Assembly (NCBI GenBank): GCA_003533545.1
Contig: DQEK01000268.1
Location: forward strand, 1 to 25,299
Length of the DNA stretch: 25,299 bases
Direction of reading: 5' to 3'
Origin: Acidobacteriota bacterium
Lineage (GTDB): Bacteria > Acidobacteriota > Vicinamibacteria > Vicinamibacterales > UBA8438
The translations under genes were made by a program, and so were the position numbers. The notes below the pieces were generated by a model that was given only the letters and a program-made list of their open reading frames with translations, was not told the DNA's origin and ran no database searches. The stretch's first letter is position 1; every line of letters begins with the position of its first letter. Of this stretch, positions 15,167 through 23,783 are shown piece by piece.

Positions 15167-16159
15167 ATGCGCGCACAGACCTTGCGTATCGTCTTGCTAG
15201 CCGCGGCATTGTGTGCCGCCGCCGCGCCTTCCTGGGCCCAGACGGACATCCAGACGGTCGCATTCTTCAGCGAGTCGGTTGGACGGACCACGAAGTACAA
15301 CATCGTGCTTCCCCGTAGCTATGACTCGTCTGACCGTAGTTACCCTGTCTTATATCTGTTACACGGCCTCGGTCAGAATTACCAAGCATGGGGGCGGCAG
15401 GGCGTTCGTTTCTATGCACCGTTCTTTGAGATCATCATCGTCATGCCAGACGCCGGGAACTCCTGGTACGTCAACTGGGCGCAAAGTGGCGGAGGACAGA
15501 AGAACAACTGGGAAGACCACATCGTACGTGACGTCGTTGGCCACGTTGACACTCATTACCGTACAATCGCCCGCCGGGAGGGCCGCGCCATCAACGGACT
15601 TTCGATGGGGGGCTACGGCGCACTAACACTCGGGCTACGACACCCGGACCTATTTGTGTCAATCGGGAGCCACAGCGGCGCGCTTGAGTACGGGCGAGGG
15701 AACGAGGAACGAATCCGCAGCGGGACCCAGACGCGGGACCGGCGGCCGTCGTCCCCGGTCGATCAAGCTGAGTGGGAGGCGCGGAGACGCAGACCGAACC
15801 CCGAGATCGGTATCGAAGGGTTCAGCAGTCCAGCCGAGCGTACACCTCTCGGTCAGCCATTCGTCAGTGCCGTGGACGCAGCACAATACGACCCGTTCGC
15901 CCTGGTCCGCCGGATTCCGCGGGACCAGCTTCCACACATCTACATTGACTGCGGCACTGACGACGGCTTGCTCGATGCCGCCAAGGCGTTTATCCAGGTC
16001 CTACTCGACAACGACATCCCGTTCGATTTCATGCAGATGCCTGGCGGGCACAACCCTGGTTACTGGACACAGGCGATCGGTCACTCCTTGTCAATACAGT
16101 ACGAGGTGATGCAGCGCGCCCTTGGTCGACGACCGATTGCGGTGCGGCCGCAACCATAG
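15167..16159 (+). CDS. Exported esterase of the esterase D / PF00756 family
   Basis: This 330-aa protein has a signal peptide (RIVLLAAALCAAAAPSWAQ). The alpha/beta-hydrolase core shows RSYPVLYLLHGLGQ, VMPDAGNSWYVNW, the nucleophile elbow NGLSMGGYGAL (S146), the acid in IDCGTDDGLLDA (D265 or D266) and the histidine in MPGGHNPGYW (H295). This is the S-formylglutathione hydrolase/antigen 85 relative that in soil bacteria often acts on acyl or feruloyl esters. Residues about 178-235 are an Arg/Pro/Ser-rich insertion (RDRRPSSPVDQ, EARRRRPNPEIG) not normally this long, probably a lid or surface loop. AAAGG lies 7 bases before ATG 15167. It is followed after 107 bases by the haem-propeller gene. The substrate is unknown. 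Confidence 0.9.
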   Translation: MRAQTLRIVLLAAALCAAAAPSWAQTDIQTVAFFSESVGRTTKYNIVLPRSYDSSDRSYPVLYLLHGLGQNYQAWGRQGVRFYAPFFEIIIVMPDAGNSWYVNWAQSGGGQKNNWEDHIVRDVVGHVDTHYRTIARREGRAINGLSMGGYGALTLGLRHPDLFVSIGSHSGALEYGRGNEERIRSGTQTRDRRPSSPVDQAEWEARRRRPNPEIGIEGFSSPAERTPLGQPFVSAVDAAQYDPFALVRRIPRDQLPHIYIDCGTDDGLLDAAKAFIQVLLDNDIPFDFMQMPGGHNPGYWTQAIGHSLSIQYEVMQRALGRRPIAVRPQP

Positions 16160-16161
16160 TC

Positions 16162-16190
16162 TATACACAGGCTCTCCAGGCGCTGATAAT
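16162..16190 (+). promoter_or_regulatory. Candidate sigma-70-type promoter for the haem-propeller gene
   Basis: TATACA (16162-16167, four of six to TTGACA) and GATAAT (16185-16190, five of six to TATAAT, with TG overlapping) are separated by exactly 17 bases, about 76 bases before ATG 16267. This is one of the better promoter matches in the window. It begins just after the esterase stop. Confidence 0.4.
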
Positions 16191-16266
16191 AGGCAACGAT
16201 GACGGGCTCCGGTCGCACCCCCCTGGAGGGTGGACGTGGGGCAAGCTCAAACACACGGGGGAAGCA

Positions 16267-18450
16267 ATGGGAAGGCAGCTGACGCGGGGACTCGGCGTGA
16301 CCAGCGTGACGGTGCTCTTGGCCGCGGGCCTGGTGTGGTTGGGATCGAGCGCCACGGCGCAGGTGTCAATCGAGATCGATGACGATGACATCGGCGGCGC
16401 GGTGCGCGGTGCGGATGGACCTGAAGCTGGTGTCTGGGTAATTGCCGAAAGCGACGACCTCGACACCCTGTTCCGCAAGATCGTCGTGACCGACGATGGC
16501 GGGCGATACGTCCTTCCCGATCTGCCCGACGCTCGCTATAACGTTTGGGTCCGCGGCTACGGCCTAAAAGACTCTGACCCGGTGACCGGACGCCCTGGAG
16601 ACACCTTGGACCTCCTGGCCCTCCCGGCGGAGAACCCGCAAGAAGCCGCCGCGGTCTACCCTGCTAACTACTGGTACTCCCTGGTCGAGGTCCCGCCGGA
16701 AAGTGCGTTCCCGGGGACCGGAGAGAGCGGCAACGGCATCTCTCCAGGAATGCGCACTCAAGCCAACTGGGTCGACGGATTGAAGCAGGGGTGCCAACTC
16801 TGCCACCAACTCGGCAACCAAGCCACCCGGGAAATCCTGAACCCAGCCAACTTCGATTCAACCGAAGCCGCCTGGACCCACCGTGTGCAGGCCGGCCAGC
16901 GCGGGGCTCTAATGAACGGCGGGCTGCGGCGATTCGGTGCCGATACCGCCGTCGCGATGTACGCGAACTGGACCGATCGGATCATGGCGGGCGAGGTGCC
17001 TCCCGCGCCTCCCCGGCCCGAAGGACCAGAGCGCAACGTAGTGCTGACGATGTGGGAATGGGGTGGCCCGACCGGCTACGTCCACGACGAGATTGCGACC
17101 GACAAGCGCAACCCACAGGTCAACGCCGGTGGCCCGGTCTACGGCGTCGAATTCGCCAATGACAAACTGGTTTCCGTCGATCCGAACACAAACGAGGCCC
17201 GGGAGATCCCAATCCCGGTGCGCGACACGCCAGGAGAAGGTGACTTCAGGTCCTATATCGATCAGGAGAACCTCCAGCCGTCGATCTATTGGGGCGACGA
17301 GCTCGTCTGGAACAATCCCGGGAACCCACATAACCCGATGATGGACGGGCAGGGCCGGGTCTGGATGACCCATCAGATTCGTGGTCCTGGAAATCCAGCG
17401 TGGTGTCAGGAAGGGTCGGACAACCGATTCGCACAGCACTACCCCCTAACCCGTGCAGCTCGCCACGTCGCCTACTACGACCCGGCGAGCGAAGAGGTCG
17501 GGCTGGTCGACACCTGCTTTAACACACACCATCTGCAATTCGGCTATGAGGACGGTGAGCGACTGTATCTGAGCTCCGTGGGTTCGGTAATCGGCTGGCT
17601 CGACGTTGAGTTCTATGAAGAAACTGGCGACGCCCAGGCTGCGCAGGGCTGGTGCCCAATCATCGTCGACACCAATGGCGACGGCCGGATCACCGAGTGG
17701 GTAGGACGAGGCGGCGAGCTCGACCCGACCAAAGACAAGGAAATGGGCGGCGGCTGGTACGGCATCGTGCCAGACCCAACCGAGGACGGCGTCGTCTGGG
17801 CCGCCTCTGGCGGTGTGCCGGGACAAATCGTCCGACTTGCGTTGGGCAACAATCCTCCGGAGACCTGCGTCGCTGAGTACTATCAGCCGCCGTTTGAAAA
17901 TGCCGACGCGCCTGTTCAGGGATACTCACCCCGTGGCATCGACATCACGACGAACGGCATCGTCTGGACTGCCCTCTCCGGCAGCGGCCACATGGCGAGC
18001 TTCGACCGCACGAAGTGCAACGTATTAAACGGCCCGACGGCGACCGGTCAGCATTGCCCCCAAGGATGGTCACTCTATGCGACGCCAGGCCCCCAGATGA
18101 AAGGGGTGACCAGCCATGGCAGTGCCGACTTCCACTATTACAGCTGGGTGGATCAGCACAACACGCTCGGACTCGGCGACAACATACCCATCGCTACAGG
18201 TAGCACGTCCGATTCGTTACTCGCATTCGTCCCAGACGATGAAACCTATGTGGTCATGCGCGTACCCTACCCGCTGGGCTTCTACTCGCGCGGCATGGAC
18301 GGACGAATCGACGACCCGAGCGCCGGCTGGAAAGGTCGCGGCGTCTGGGCCGACTACGGCACCAACGCGGTCTGGCATTCCGAGGGCGGCAAGGGCACTC
18401 AAGGCAACCTGGTGAAGTTCCAGATTCGACCAGACCCATTGGCACACTAG
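16267..18450 (+). CDS. Exported regulatory-like / mono-haem / beta-propeller protein
   Basis: This 727-aa protein has a signal peptide (LGVTSVTVLLAAGLVWLG, cleavage near ATAQ). Residues about 40-120 form a carboxypeptidase-regulatory-like beta-sandwich (GGAVRGADGPEAGVWVIAE, VTDDGGRYVLPDLPDARYNVWVRGYG). A single c-type haem site, QGCQLCHQLGN (C176, C179, H180), lies in a helical segment with several possible distal ligands. From about 250 to the end come propeller-like repeats of streptogramin-lyase type (ANDKLVSVDPNTNEAREIPIP, MDGQGRVWMTHQ, GIDITTNGIVWTALSG, NAVWHSEGGKG). An EF-hand/dockerin-like loop DTNGDGRITEW begins at D468, but its position 12 is not acidic. GGGGGAAGCA precedes ATG 16267. 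The domain order suggests a periplasmic electron-transfer or sensor protein; no enzymatic activity is assigned. It is ended by a strong terminator. Confidence 0.82.
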   Translation: MGRQLTRGLGVTSVTVLLAAGLVWLGSSATAQVSIEIDDDDIGGAVRGADGPEAGVWVIAESDDLDTLFRKIVVTDDGGRYVLPDLPDARYNVWVRGYGLKDSDPVTGRPGDTLDLLALPAENPQEAAAVYPANYWYSLVEVPPESAFPGTGESGNGISPGMRTQANWVDGLKQGCQLCHQLGNQATREILNPANFDSTEAAWTHRVQAGQRGALMNGGLRRFGADTAVAMYANWTDRIMAGEVPPAPPRPEGPERNVVLTMWEWGGPTGYVHDEIATDKRNPQVNAGGPVYGVEFANDKLVSVDPNTNEAREIPIPVRDTPGEGDFRSYIDQENLQPSIYWGDELVWNNPGNPHNPMMDGQGRVWMTHQIRGPGNPAWCQEGSDNRFAQHYPLTRAARHVAYYDPASEEVGLVDTCFNTHHLQFGYEDGERLYLSSVGSVIGWLDVEFYEETGDAQAAQGWCPIIVDTNGDGRITEWVGRGGELDPTKDKEMGGGWYGIVPDPTEDGVVWAASGGVPGQIVRLALGNNPPETCVAEYYQPPFENADAPVQGYSPRGIDITTNGIVWTALSGSGHMASFDRTKCNVLNGPTATGQHCPQGWSLYATPGPQMKGVTSHGSADFHYYSWVDQHNTLGLGDNIPIATGSTSDSLLAFVPDDETYVVMRVPYPLGFYSRGMDGRIDDPSAGWKGRGVWADYGTNAVWHSEGGKGTQGNLVKFQIRPDPLAH

Positions 18451-18482
18451 CGTAGTTTCGTCGGACGCCACGTAAATCGTCT

Positions 18483-18517
18483 CGGCCCGGAAGGAAGTTT
18501 CCTTTCGGGCCGTTTTT
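18483..18517 (+). terminator. Intrinsic terminator after the haem-propeller gene
   Basis: CGGCCCGGAAGG (18483-18494) pairs with CCTTTCGGGCCG (18501-18512) through twelve pairs including one G-U, and the stem can extend inward to leave a tetraloop. Five Ts (18513-18517) follow at once. It lies 32 bases after the stop at 18450 and 38 bases before the patatin start, so the patatin needs its own promoter or readthrough. Confidence 0.9.
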
Positions 18518-18554
18518 CTGTCTCAAGCTCCGGCTCGCCAGGAGGGAAAAACGC

Positions 18555-19754
18555 ATGACAGGCCCCGAGGAAACGGTCCCGGCAGCGACGGCCGAGGATG
18601 ACCTAGCGCTTGTCCTCGTGGGCGGTGGCGCCCGTGCTGCCTATCAGGTGGGCTTCCTTCGCGCCCTTGCCACGCGATACCCAGACCTGAAACTTCCGAT
18701 CATCACAGGCTCCTCGGCCGGAGCGATCAATGCCGTATTTCTCGCAGCCCAGGTCAATCCCTTGACCGAGGCACTCGACAGGCTGGCGGACCTCTGGCTC
18801 AGTCAACGCGTCGACCAAGTCTTCCGAGTCGACAGCCGGTCACTAGTCAGCCAGGTGTTACGTTGGGGGATGACCCTCATCTCTGGGGGTGGTTCGCTGG
18901 CACCGAGCGTCCAGGGGCTTCTCGACACCTCCCCGCTCAGAGTTTTCTTAGAACAGAGCCTGACGCCAACTGAGAGCGGCGAGATTGCGGGTATCGCCAG
19001 GAACATCGCCGCCCGCCGTCTCCGCGCACTGGCGATCACAACCAGTTGCTACGACAGCGGACGGTCCGTGATTTGGGTTCAGGGAGCAAACATCGAAAAT
19101 TGGGAACGCCCCAATCGATGCAGCCGCCACACCCACATTACGATAGACCACGTCATGGCATCGTCGGCCATCCCATTTTTTTTCCCGGCAATCAAACTCG
19201 ATGACGGGTGGTACGGAGACGGCAGCATCAGGATGATGGCACCCTGCTCACCCGCAATTCACCTCGGCGCCCGACGAATTCTTGCCATCTCGAACCACCA
19301 CCAGACAGACGGCTCGGAAGAGGTGAACCCGACATCAGCTACCTACCCACCGCCGGCCCAGATTGCCGGGCGGCTCGTTCAGTCAATGTTTCTCGACGAC
19401 CTCGATCGCGACGAATGGAATCTCAAGCGATTGAACCGACTAACTCGGCAACTCCCGGCGAGCCAGTGCGAGGGACTGCGCCCGGTGGAGCTAGTCGTGG
19501 TTAGGCCGTCGTGCGATCTGGGCCGCCTTGCACATGAATTCGAGCCTCGGCTGCCTGCCCTGTTCCGGCACATGACACGGGGTCTCGGCTCCAGGAAGAC
19601 GAACAGCTCAGCCCTGCTGAGCCTGCTAATGTTCCAGAAAGATTACGTTGAACGCCTAATGGAGATCGGCAAAGACGACGCCGACCGGAACGCGGACCGG
19701 GTGGCCCGACTGCTCGAAGGGACAAACAGCCAGCAACCGACGTCTGGCGGTTGA
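18555..19754 (+). CDS. Patatin-like phospholipase
   Basis: This 399-aa protein has no signal peptide. It carries the complete patatin apparatus: oxyanion loop LVGGGARAAYQVGFLRAL (G23-R27), nucleophile TGSSAGAINAVF (S54 in GxSxG) and catalytic aspartate in GWYGDGSIRMMAP (D222-G223). MASSAIPFFFPAI lies between them, as in RssA/YjjU-type proteins. It should be a Ser-Asp lipid acyl hydrolase acting on membrane phospholipids or other acyl esters. The stretch after residue 250, with RLTRQLPASQCEGLRPVELVV and the C-terminal KDYVERLMEIGKDDA, matches the longer bacterial patatin branch. GGAGGG 8 bases before ATG 18555 fixes the start. It is separated from the preceding gene by a terminator and converges with the FAD oxidoreductase, 63 bases between stops. 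Confidence 0.92.
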   Translation: MTGPEETVPAATAEDDLALVLVGGGARAAYQVGFLRALATRYPDLKLPIITGSSAGAINAVFLAAQVNPLTEALDRLADLWLSQRVDQVFRVDSRSLVSQVLRWGMTLISGGGSLAPSVQGLLDTSPLRVFLEQSLTPTESGEIAGIARNIAARRLRALAITTSCYDSGRSVIWVQGANIENWERPNRCSRHTHITIDHVMASSAIPFFFPAIKLDDGWYGDGSIRMMAPCSPAIHLGARRILAISNHHQTDGSEEVNPTSATYPPPAQIAGRLVQSMFLDDLDRDEWNLKRLNRLTRQLPASQCEGLRPVELVVVRPSCDLGRLAHEFEPRLPALFRHMTRGLGSRKTNSSALLSLLMFQKDYVERLMEIGKDDADRNADRVARLLEGTNSQQPTSGG

Positions 19755-19817
19755 AGTGTGACCGACGGTGCACAGAGAGGACACAGGCGGGTCACAAACA
19801 CGCGTGCACGGCGGAGC

Positions 19818-21164
19818 TTACCCTTTTGGCATGGATGCGAGACGAAAGCGACCGATCGCATCTGGCAAGTCAGTCGTGCAGCCGTGATCGGCAAGCATCG
19901 CGGTGCCCGTCTCGACGCCTGAGCTCAGCGCGGTACCAGTGGAGGCGATGGACGGAAACGTCCGGTAGTTTCCGGCCAGGTAGACGTTGCGCAGCCGTGG
20001 ATCTCGCAACGTGGGGTTACGGTAACCTCGAAAGAATACCGGCGAGTACATAGGCAACCGATGCAGCTTTGACCAAACCGGGGTGATCTCGAACCCGAAC
20101 ACCCGCCGAAAATCAGCCCGGTAGGCGGCCAAAATTTGTTCGTCGCCCTGATTGAAGAAAGTGTCCTTCCGACTGCGAACGTGGCTCATGATATTGAGGC
20201 AGGTCTCGCCAGACCCACCGATGGTCGGATTGAGTGAGTTCAGGACAAAGATGCCGCAAGCGTTGCAATCTAACGAAGCCAGATTCATCCAGTAGAAGTC
20301 GGGTCTGATCGTCTGTCGGGTAGTGAAAATAGCGGACACGATCGCCGTGTACTGAATGGCCTCAAGTTCAGGACGCGACTCGCCAAGCAGTTCCCGATAC
20401 ACCTCCGTCGGCACGGCACTGACGACCAAATCGGCGGCCAACGACTCGCCATCGTCAAGCTCCACCCGGGCAATCGAATCGCCATCCCCGACCAGACGCA
20501 CAACTGACGTTCCCGCTCGTACCCTCACCGAGGCGCGTTCGATTAGATCACTCACGCCATCACACAGCACTTTCGTCCAGTTGCTCCCAGGGATGTATCC
20601 AAGAGGGGCCGAGCCCTCACGAAAATTCAGACGCGCGCCCAGCCACGCCCCACTGACTTCGTCGCAGGGCCTATCGAACTTTAATCTCGCCAGGGGATCG
20701 AAAATGGCCTGGCGGACACCTGGGCCACCCCATTCGTCAACGAGTTCAGCGGCACTCCGTTCGTGCCAATCGGTCCAGTCGCTCTTGATAAAACAGCGCG
20801 TCATCAGGCGAACGAAGCGCAGTTTGTCGGTCAAGCTCATGGGAAACCGCAAAAAATCAACCGGGTCGGCCAAGTCGTACATCCGACCGTCAAGTCGGAA
20901 GAGCATCCGCACCTTGCGCCAACGCACATCTCGTAACGCGCCGATGCGATCAAGAAAGTAGAGCAAACCCTGGTCGCGGTGCAGGATGTGATGGTAGGCG
21001 AGCGGATAGAAATGTCCGTCGGCCTCAAACGTCCCAGCCAGTCCTCCAAGCTGCGACCCACGTTCAACGACCGTGACGTGTTTCCACCCGGCTCTAGCCA
21101 GCGTGTACGCGGCTGCCAGACCCGACAACCCACCTCCGAGCACGACCACCCGTGGAGTCGACAT
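19818..21164 (-). CDS. FAD-dependent oxidoreductase (amine oxidase / protoporphyrinogen oxidase-like)
   Basis: This 448-aa protein opens with an FAD-binding Rossmann motif, RVVVLGGGLSGLAAAYTLARAG, followed by VVERGSQLGGLAGTFEADG, the dinucleotide-binding and GG-motif arrangement of the amine oxidase/HemG-Y/UDP-galactopyranose mutase group. FYPLAYHHILHRDQGLLYFLDRIG is the family's conserved continuation. The C-terminal FAD contact is in RNVYLAGNYRTFPSIASTGTALSSGVETG. It resembles the 'protoporphyrinogen oxidase-like' proteins often found in polysaccharide or lipid clusters more than true HemG; no haem genes are nearby. Its ATG overlaps the DUF362 stop (TGATG at 21166-21162), making it the last gene of the four-gene operon. 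The substrate is unknown. Confidence 0.86.
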   Translation of the reverse strand: MSTPRVVVLGGGLSGLAAAYTLARAGWKHVTVVERGSQLGGLAGTFEADGHFYPLAYHHILHRDQGLLYFLDRIGALRDVRWRKVRMLFRLDGRMYDLADPVDFLRFPMSLTDKLRFVRLMTRCFIKSDWTDWHERSAAELVDEWGGPGVRQAIFDPLARLKFDRPCDEVSGAWLGARLNFREGSAPLGYIPGSNWTKVLCDGVSDLIERASVRVRAGTSVVRLVGDGDSIARVELDDGESLAADLVVSAVPTEVYRELLGESRPELEAIQYTAIVSAIFTTRQTIRPDFYWMNLASLDCNACGIFVLNSLNPTIGGSGETCLNIMSHVRSRKDTFFNQGDEQILAAYRADFRRVFGFEITPVWSKLHRLPMYSPVFFRGYRNPTLRDPRLRNVYLAGNYRTFPSIASTGTALSSGVETGTAMLADHGCTTDLPDAIGRFRLASMPKG

Positions 21165-22249
21165 CAGTCGTGGGGAGACGGTGGCGTCGATGACAGACCA
21201 GTCCAGTCATCGCGCCACTGAGGACCGTAAACTTCATGGGCCCGAATGCGACGCCAGTGCTGCTTGGCATAGATGGCCACCCAGAGCCTGTAGTAGACCT
21301 TTGCCCCTAATAGACAAATGCGAAAGATCGGCGTGTCAAAAAAAAGCCGCTTCAGTGACGACTTACGAAGCACGTTCTCTACCATGGATACCGCGTTGTG
21401 GCGAGCCGGCAAAAATGGCACTACTGATTCCTCTGGTACCAGTCCTCGGACATCGATCCGCGTTCGGTCAGCAACCCCGATGCCCCGTTCCGCGCATCGG
21501 ACCAAATGCGGTATCCGTGCTGGATCGATGCCCATGCAGATCGCTTGGACCGTATCCAGTGCCACAGGATCTGACGAACACAGAATCCTATCGGCAAGTC
21601 GGGGTCGGCCAGACTTTGGCCCGTTTCCCTCGAGACCGACGGTCCCGTCCATAACCGACAGCACCGGACGGACAACCTGATTCAGGTCGGACAGCGCGTC
21701 GTCGAGCACAAGGTGGTATTCGTGACGCATCTTGCTTAGACACCCCCACTGGTTCTTGAGAGCGCCCGTGATGACTGTCTTGGCGTGGGTTTTCATAACC
21801 GGGACCGTGATGAGGACCGTATCGCGAAGAATTTGAGGGATCCGCACGTCGCGCAGGATGACGTTGTCCGGTCTAGCGACCGCGACCGCCGGCGTCCTCT
21901 CCATGTTGACCCACTTCACGCCCGTGCGCCGGCACACCGCAGCCATCCCACTGCGGTAGAACGCCGATTCGACGTCTTCCAGTACTTGGTCAGCCTCGAC
22001 CATATAAATCGAGTTAACGTGCTCTCGTAACTCCAGGATGAGCGCCTCGGCGACAAGCGGAGACGTAATGGAACCAGGGATAAAAAGGTCCCAGCCGAGA
22101 TTGACCTTGAGTGAAACGTCGGCGCCGCGGGGCACAACCCGCCGCCACTCTGCGCCTTCAAGCGCGCGACGCACCGCCACCCGCACGTCGCCGGTCACCG
22201 GCTCCACCGCGACCAGCGCCCGGCCCTCTCCCTTCAAGGGTTCGAGCAC
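21164..22249 (-). CDS. DUF362-domain protein
   Basis: This 361-aa cytoplasmic protein has the DUF362 (PF04015) core: VSLKVNLGWDLFIPGSITSP, MVEADQVLEDVESAFYRSGM, TVLITVPVMKTHAKTVITGALKN followed by QWGCLS, VVRPVLSVMDGTVGLEGNGP, and ILCSSDPVALDTVQAICMGI. Many family members end in a 4Fe-4S ferredoxin domain. Here there is none, and the C-terminus (about 290-361) is instead basic and aromatic (LFFDTPIFRICLLGAKVYYRLWVAIYAKQHW), perhaps membrane-associated. The start is GTG 22249, preceded by a G-rich run, 25 bases after the deacylase stop; a later start is possible. The stop overlaps the FAD oxidoreductase start. No biochemical function is established for the family to my knowledge. Confidence 0.86.
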   Translation of the reverse strand: MLEPLKGEGRALVAVEPVTGDVRVAVRRALEGAEWRRVVPRGADVSLKVNLGWDLFIPGSITSPLVAEALILELREHVNSIYMVEADQVLEDVESAFYRSGMAAVCRRTGVKWVNMERTPAVAVARPDNVILRDVRIPQILRDTVLITVPVMKTHAKTVITGALKNQWGCLSKMRHEYHLVLDDALSDLNQVVRPVLSVMDGTVGLEGNGPKSGRPRLADRILCSSDPVALDTVQAICMGIDPARIPHLVRCAERGIGVADRTRIDVRGLVPEESVVPFLPARHNAVSMVENVLRKSSLKRLFFDTPIFRICLLGAKVYYRLWVAIYAKQHWRRIRAHEVYGPQWRDDWTGLSSTPPSPHD

Positions 22250-22274
22250 CGCCCCCCCACCCCGCGCCGATTTC

Positions 22275-23783
22275 TCACCGGCCTATTCCACGAATAGGCT
22301 GCCCGGGGGCAACCCCTTCCACAAGCATTTCGTCTCGGACGACAAAGGTGCCTGAGACGAGCACATGGACGATGCCTTCCGAGTACTGGTCCGGCGCATC
22401 ATAGGTCGCTCGGTCGATTACTCGGTCCGGATGAAACAGCGTCAAGTCGGCGTCAGCCCCGGCCTGTACGCGCCCCTTGGACACCATCAACGGGGCAATC
22501 GTCTCGAGCCGCTGCGCTGGCATCAGAGTCATCTTTCGCAGTGCGTCCATCAGAGGCAAAACTCCACGATCGCGCGCATAGTGGCCCAGAATCCTGGCGA
22601 AGGTGCCAGCGCCACGAGGATGGGCCCGACCCTCACTAAATGGAATCCCGTCACTTGCCGCGATAACGTCCGGCTGACTAACGATCCACTCGTTTGTCGT
22701 TTCCGAGCGACCGTGGGTTATGACCCACCCTCCCTGCTCGCGGTAGCTGCGAAACGTGACATCCGTCAACCGCTCGCCCGTCTCCACCCACTGGAGCCGT
22801 CCGTACGCCTCTGGCGAGCGATCGACCCAGCTGTCAAACAGGGCCGACTCGATGCGACTGGCGCTGGCAGTATACGGGTAGGCCTCCGTTGTGACATCCG
22901 CTCCCCGAGCCTGCGCCCCTCGAATCAGTTCGAGCGCGGTTTCGGCAGACCCACCCGCGCTGCTGTTCATGTGGACGATGTGCACGGATGCGCCCGTACC
23001 GGCGGCATTGGCGACCGCCTCCTGGAACGGCGCGAGCGAGCCACCGGCACTAAAAGCCCCCGCGGACCTCAAATGGATGTACACCGGCGCGTCGCGGTCG
23101 GACGCCGCGGCAAACAGTTGCCACAGCTCTTCGTGACTGGCACCCGGCGTGTAGCTGATGCCAAATCCAAAGCCGAGGCCGCCCTCATCGAGTCCACGGT
23201 CCATCGACTGGCGGATCCGGCGGAACTCATCCTCAGTCGCGGGCTCGTAGAGATGGGCATCGGAAGTACCCGCCCGGCCAAGCGAAAACGTCCCCTCATC
23301 GTCACGATTCGCAATAACGCTACCGAACGCCTCACGACGAGCTCCTTGGTGACTAACCGACGCCCCGTAGTTGATCAGAGCCCGACCTGCGCGCCCGGCG
23401 TACCAACCCTCAACGGGGTAGACACCGATTTCCAACTCGAGCGCAGTGGTAACCCCATCACGTGCCTGATACCGACTGCTTTCGAGGTCCTGCCCGTGCG
23501 CGTGAAGGTCGATGAAGCCAGGCGCCACCACGAGTCCAGACGCATCGAGCACCTCGGCCGCCGACGGCACGGCTTCAGTCACATCGACAATGGTGCCGCC
23601 GCGGATCGCGACATTGCGTACCGCGTCAAGTCCACTTTCCGGATCCATGACACGACCACCCACAATCAACAAGTCGACAGGTTCCGCATTGAAGCCGGTA
23701 CCACACCCGACCACGGGCAGACACATCAGGGTCGCCAAGACAAATCCACGCGTTACCGTGGCTGGACTGGTGCAGGTCGTCAT
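22275..23783 (-). CDS. Lipoprotein amidohydrolase, N-acyl-D-amino-acid/D-glutamate deacylase-like
   Basis: This 502-aa protein has a lipobox LPVVGC at its N-terminus (C27), so it is lipid-anchored outside the cytoplasm, unlike usual D-aminoacylases. The amidohydrolase barrel is clear: VDLLIVGGRVMDPESGLDAV (small beta domain), metal motif APGFIDLHAHGQD (H94, H96), then YIHLRSAG (H237), HIVHMNSSAGG (H271) and AASDGIPFSEGRAHPRGAGT (D378). The C-terminal ADADLTLFHPDRVIDRATYDAP closes the barrel in typical fashion. The cysteine ligand of D-aminoacylases (GNCG) is replaced by the block TTALELEIG (E116/E118), as in proteins annotated D-glutamate deacylase. It lies 19 bases after the transporter gene, with GAGGGGGG before ATG 23783. 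It probably hydrolyses N-acyl amino acids or dipeptide-like amides. Confidence 0.88.
   Translation of the reverse strand: MTTCTSPATVTRGFVLATLMCLPVVGCGTGFNAEPVDLLIVGGRVMDPESGLDAVRNVAIRGGTIVDVTEAVPSAAEVLDASGLVVAPGFIDLHAHGQDLESSRYQARDGVTTALELEIGVYPVEGWYAGRAGRALINYGASVSHQGARREAFGSVIANRDDEGTFSLGRAGTSDAHLYEPATEDEFRRIRQSMDRGLDEGGLGFGFGISYTPGASHEELWQLFAAASDRDAPVYIHLRSAGAFSAGGSLAPFQEAVANAAGTGASVHIVHMNSSAGGSAETALELIRGAQARGADVTTEAYPYTASASRIESALFDSWVDRSPEAYGRLQWVETGERLTDVTFRSYREQGGWVITHGRSETTNEWIVSQPDVIAASDGIPFSEGRAHPRGAGTFARILGHYARDRGVLPLMDALRKMTLMPAQRLETIAPLMVSKGRVQAGADADLTLFHPDRVIDRATYDAPDQYSEGIVHVLVSGTFVVRDEMLVEGVAPGQPIRGIGR

Noticed and set aside
19757..19796. Inverted repeat tgtgacc/ggtcaca between patatin and FAD oxidoreductase as a two-way terminator
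   Set aside because: The stem is only 7 bases with a 26-base loop and no T-run on either strand.
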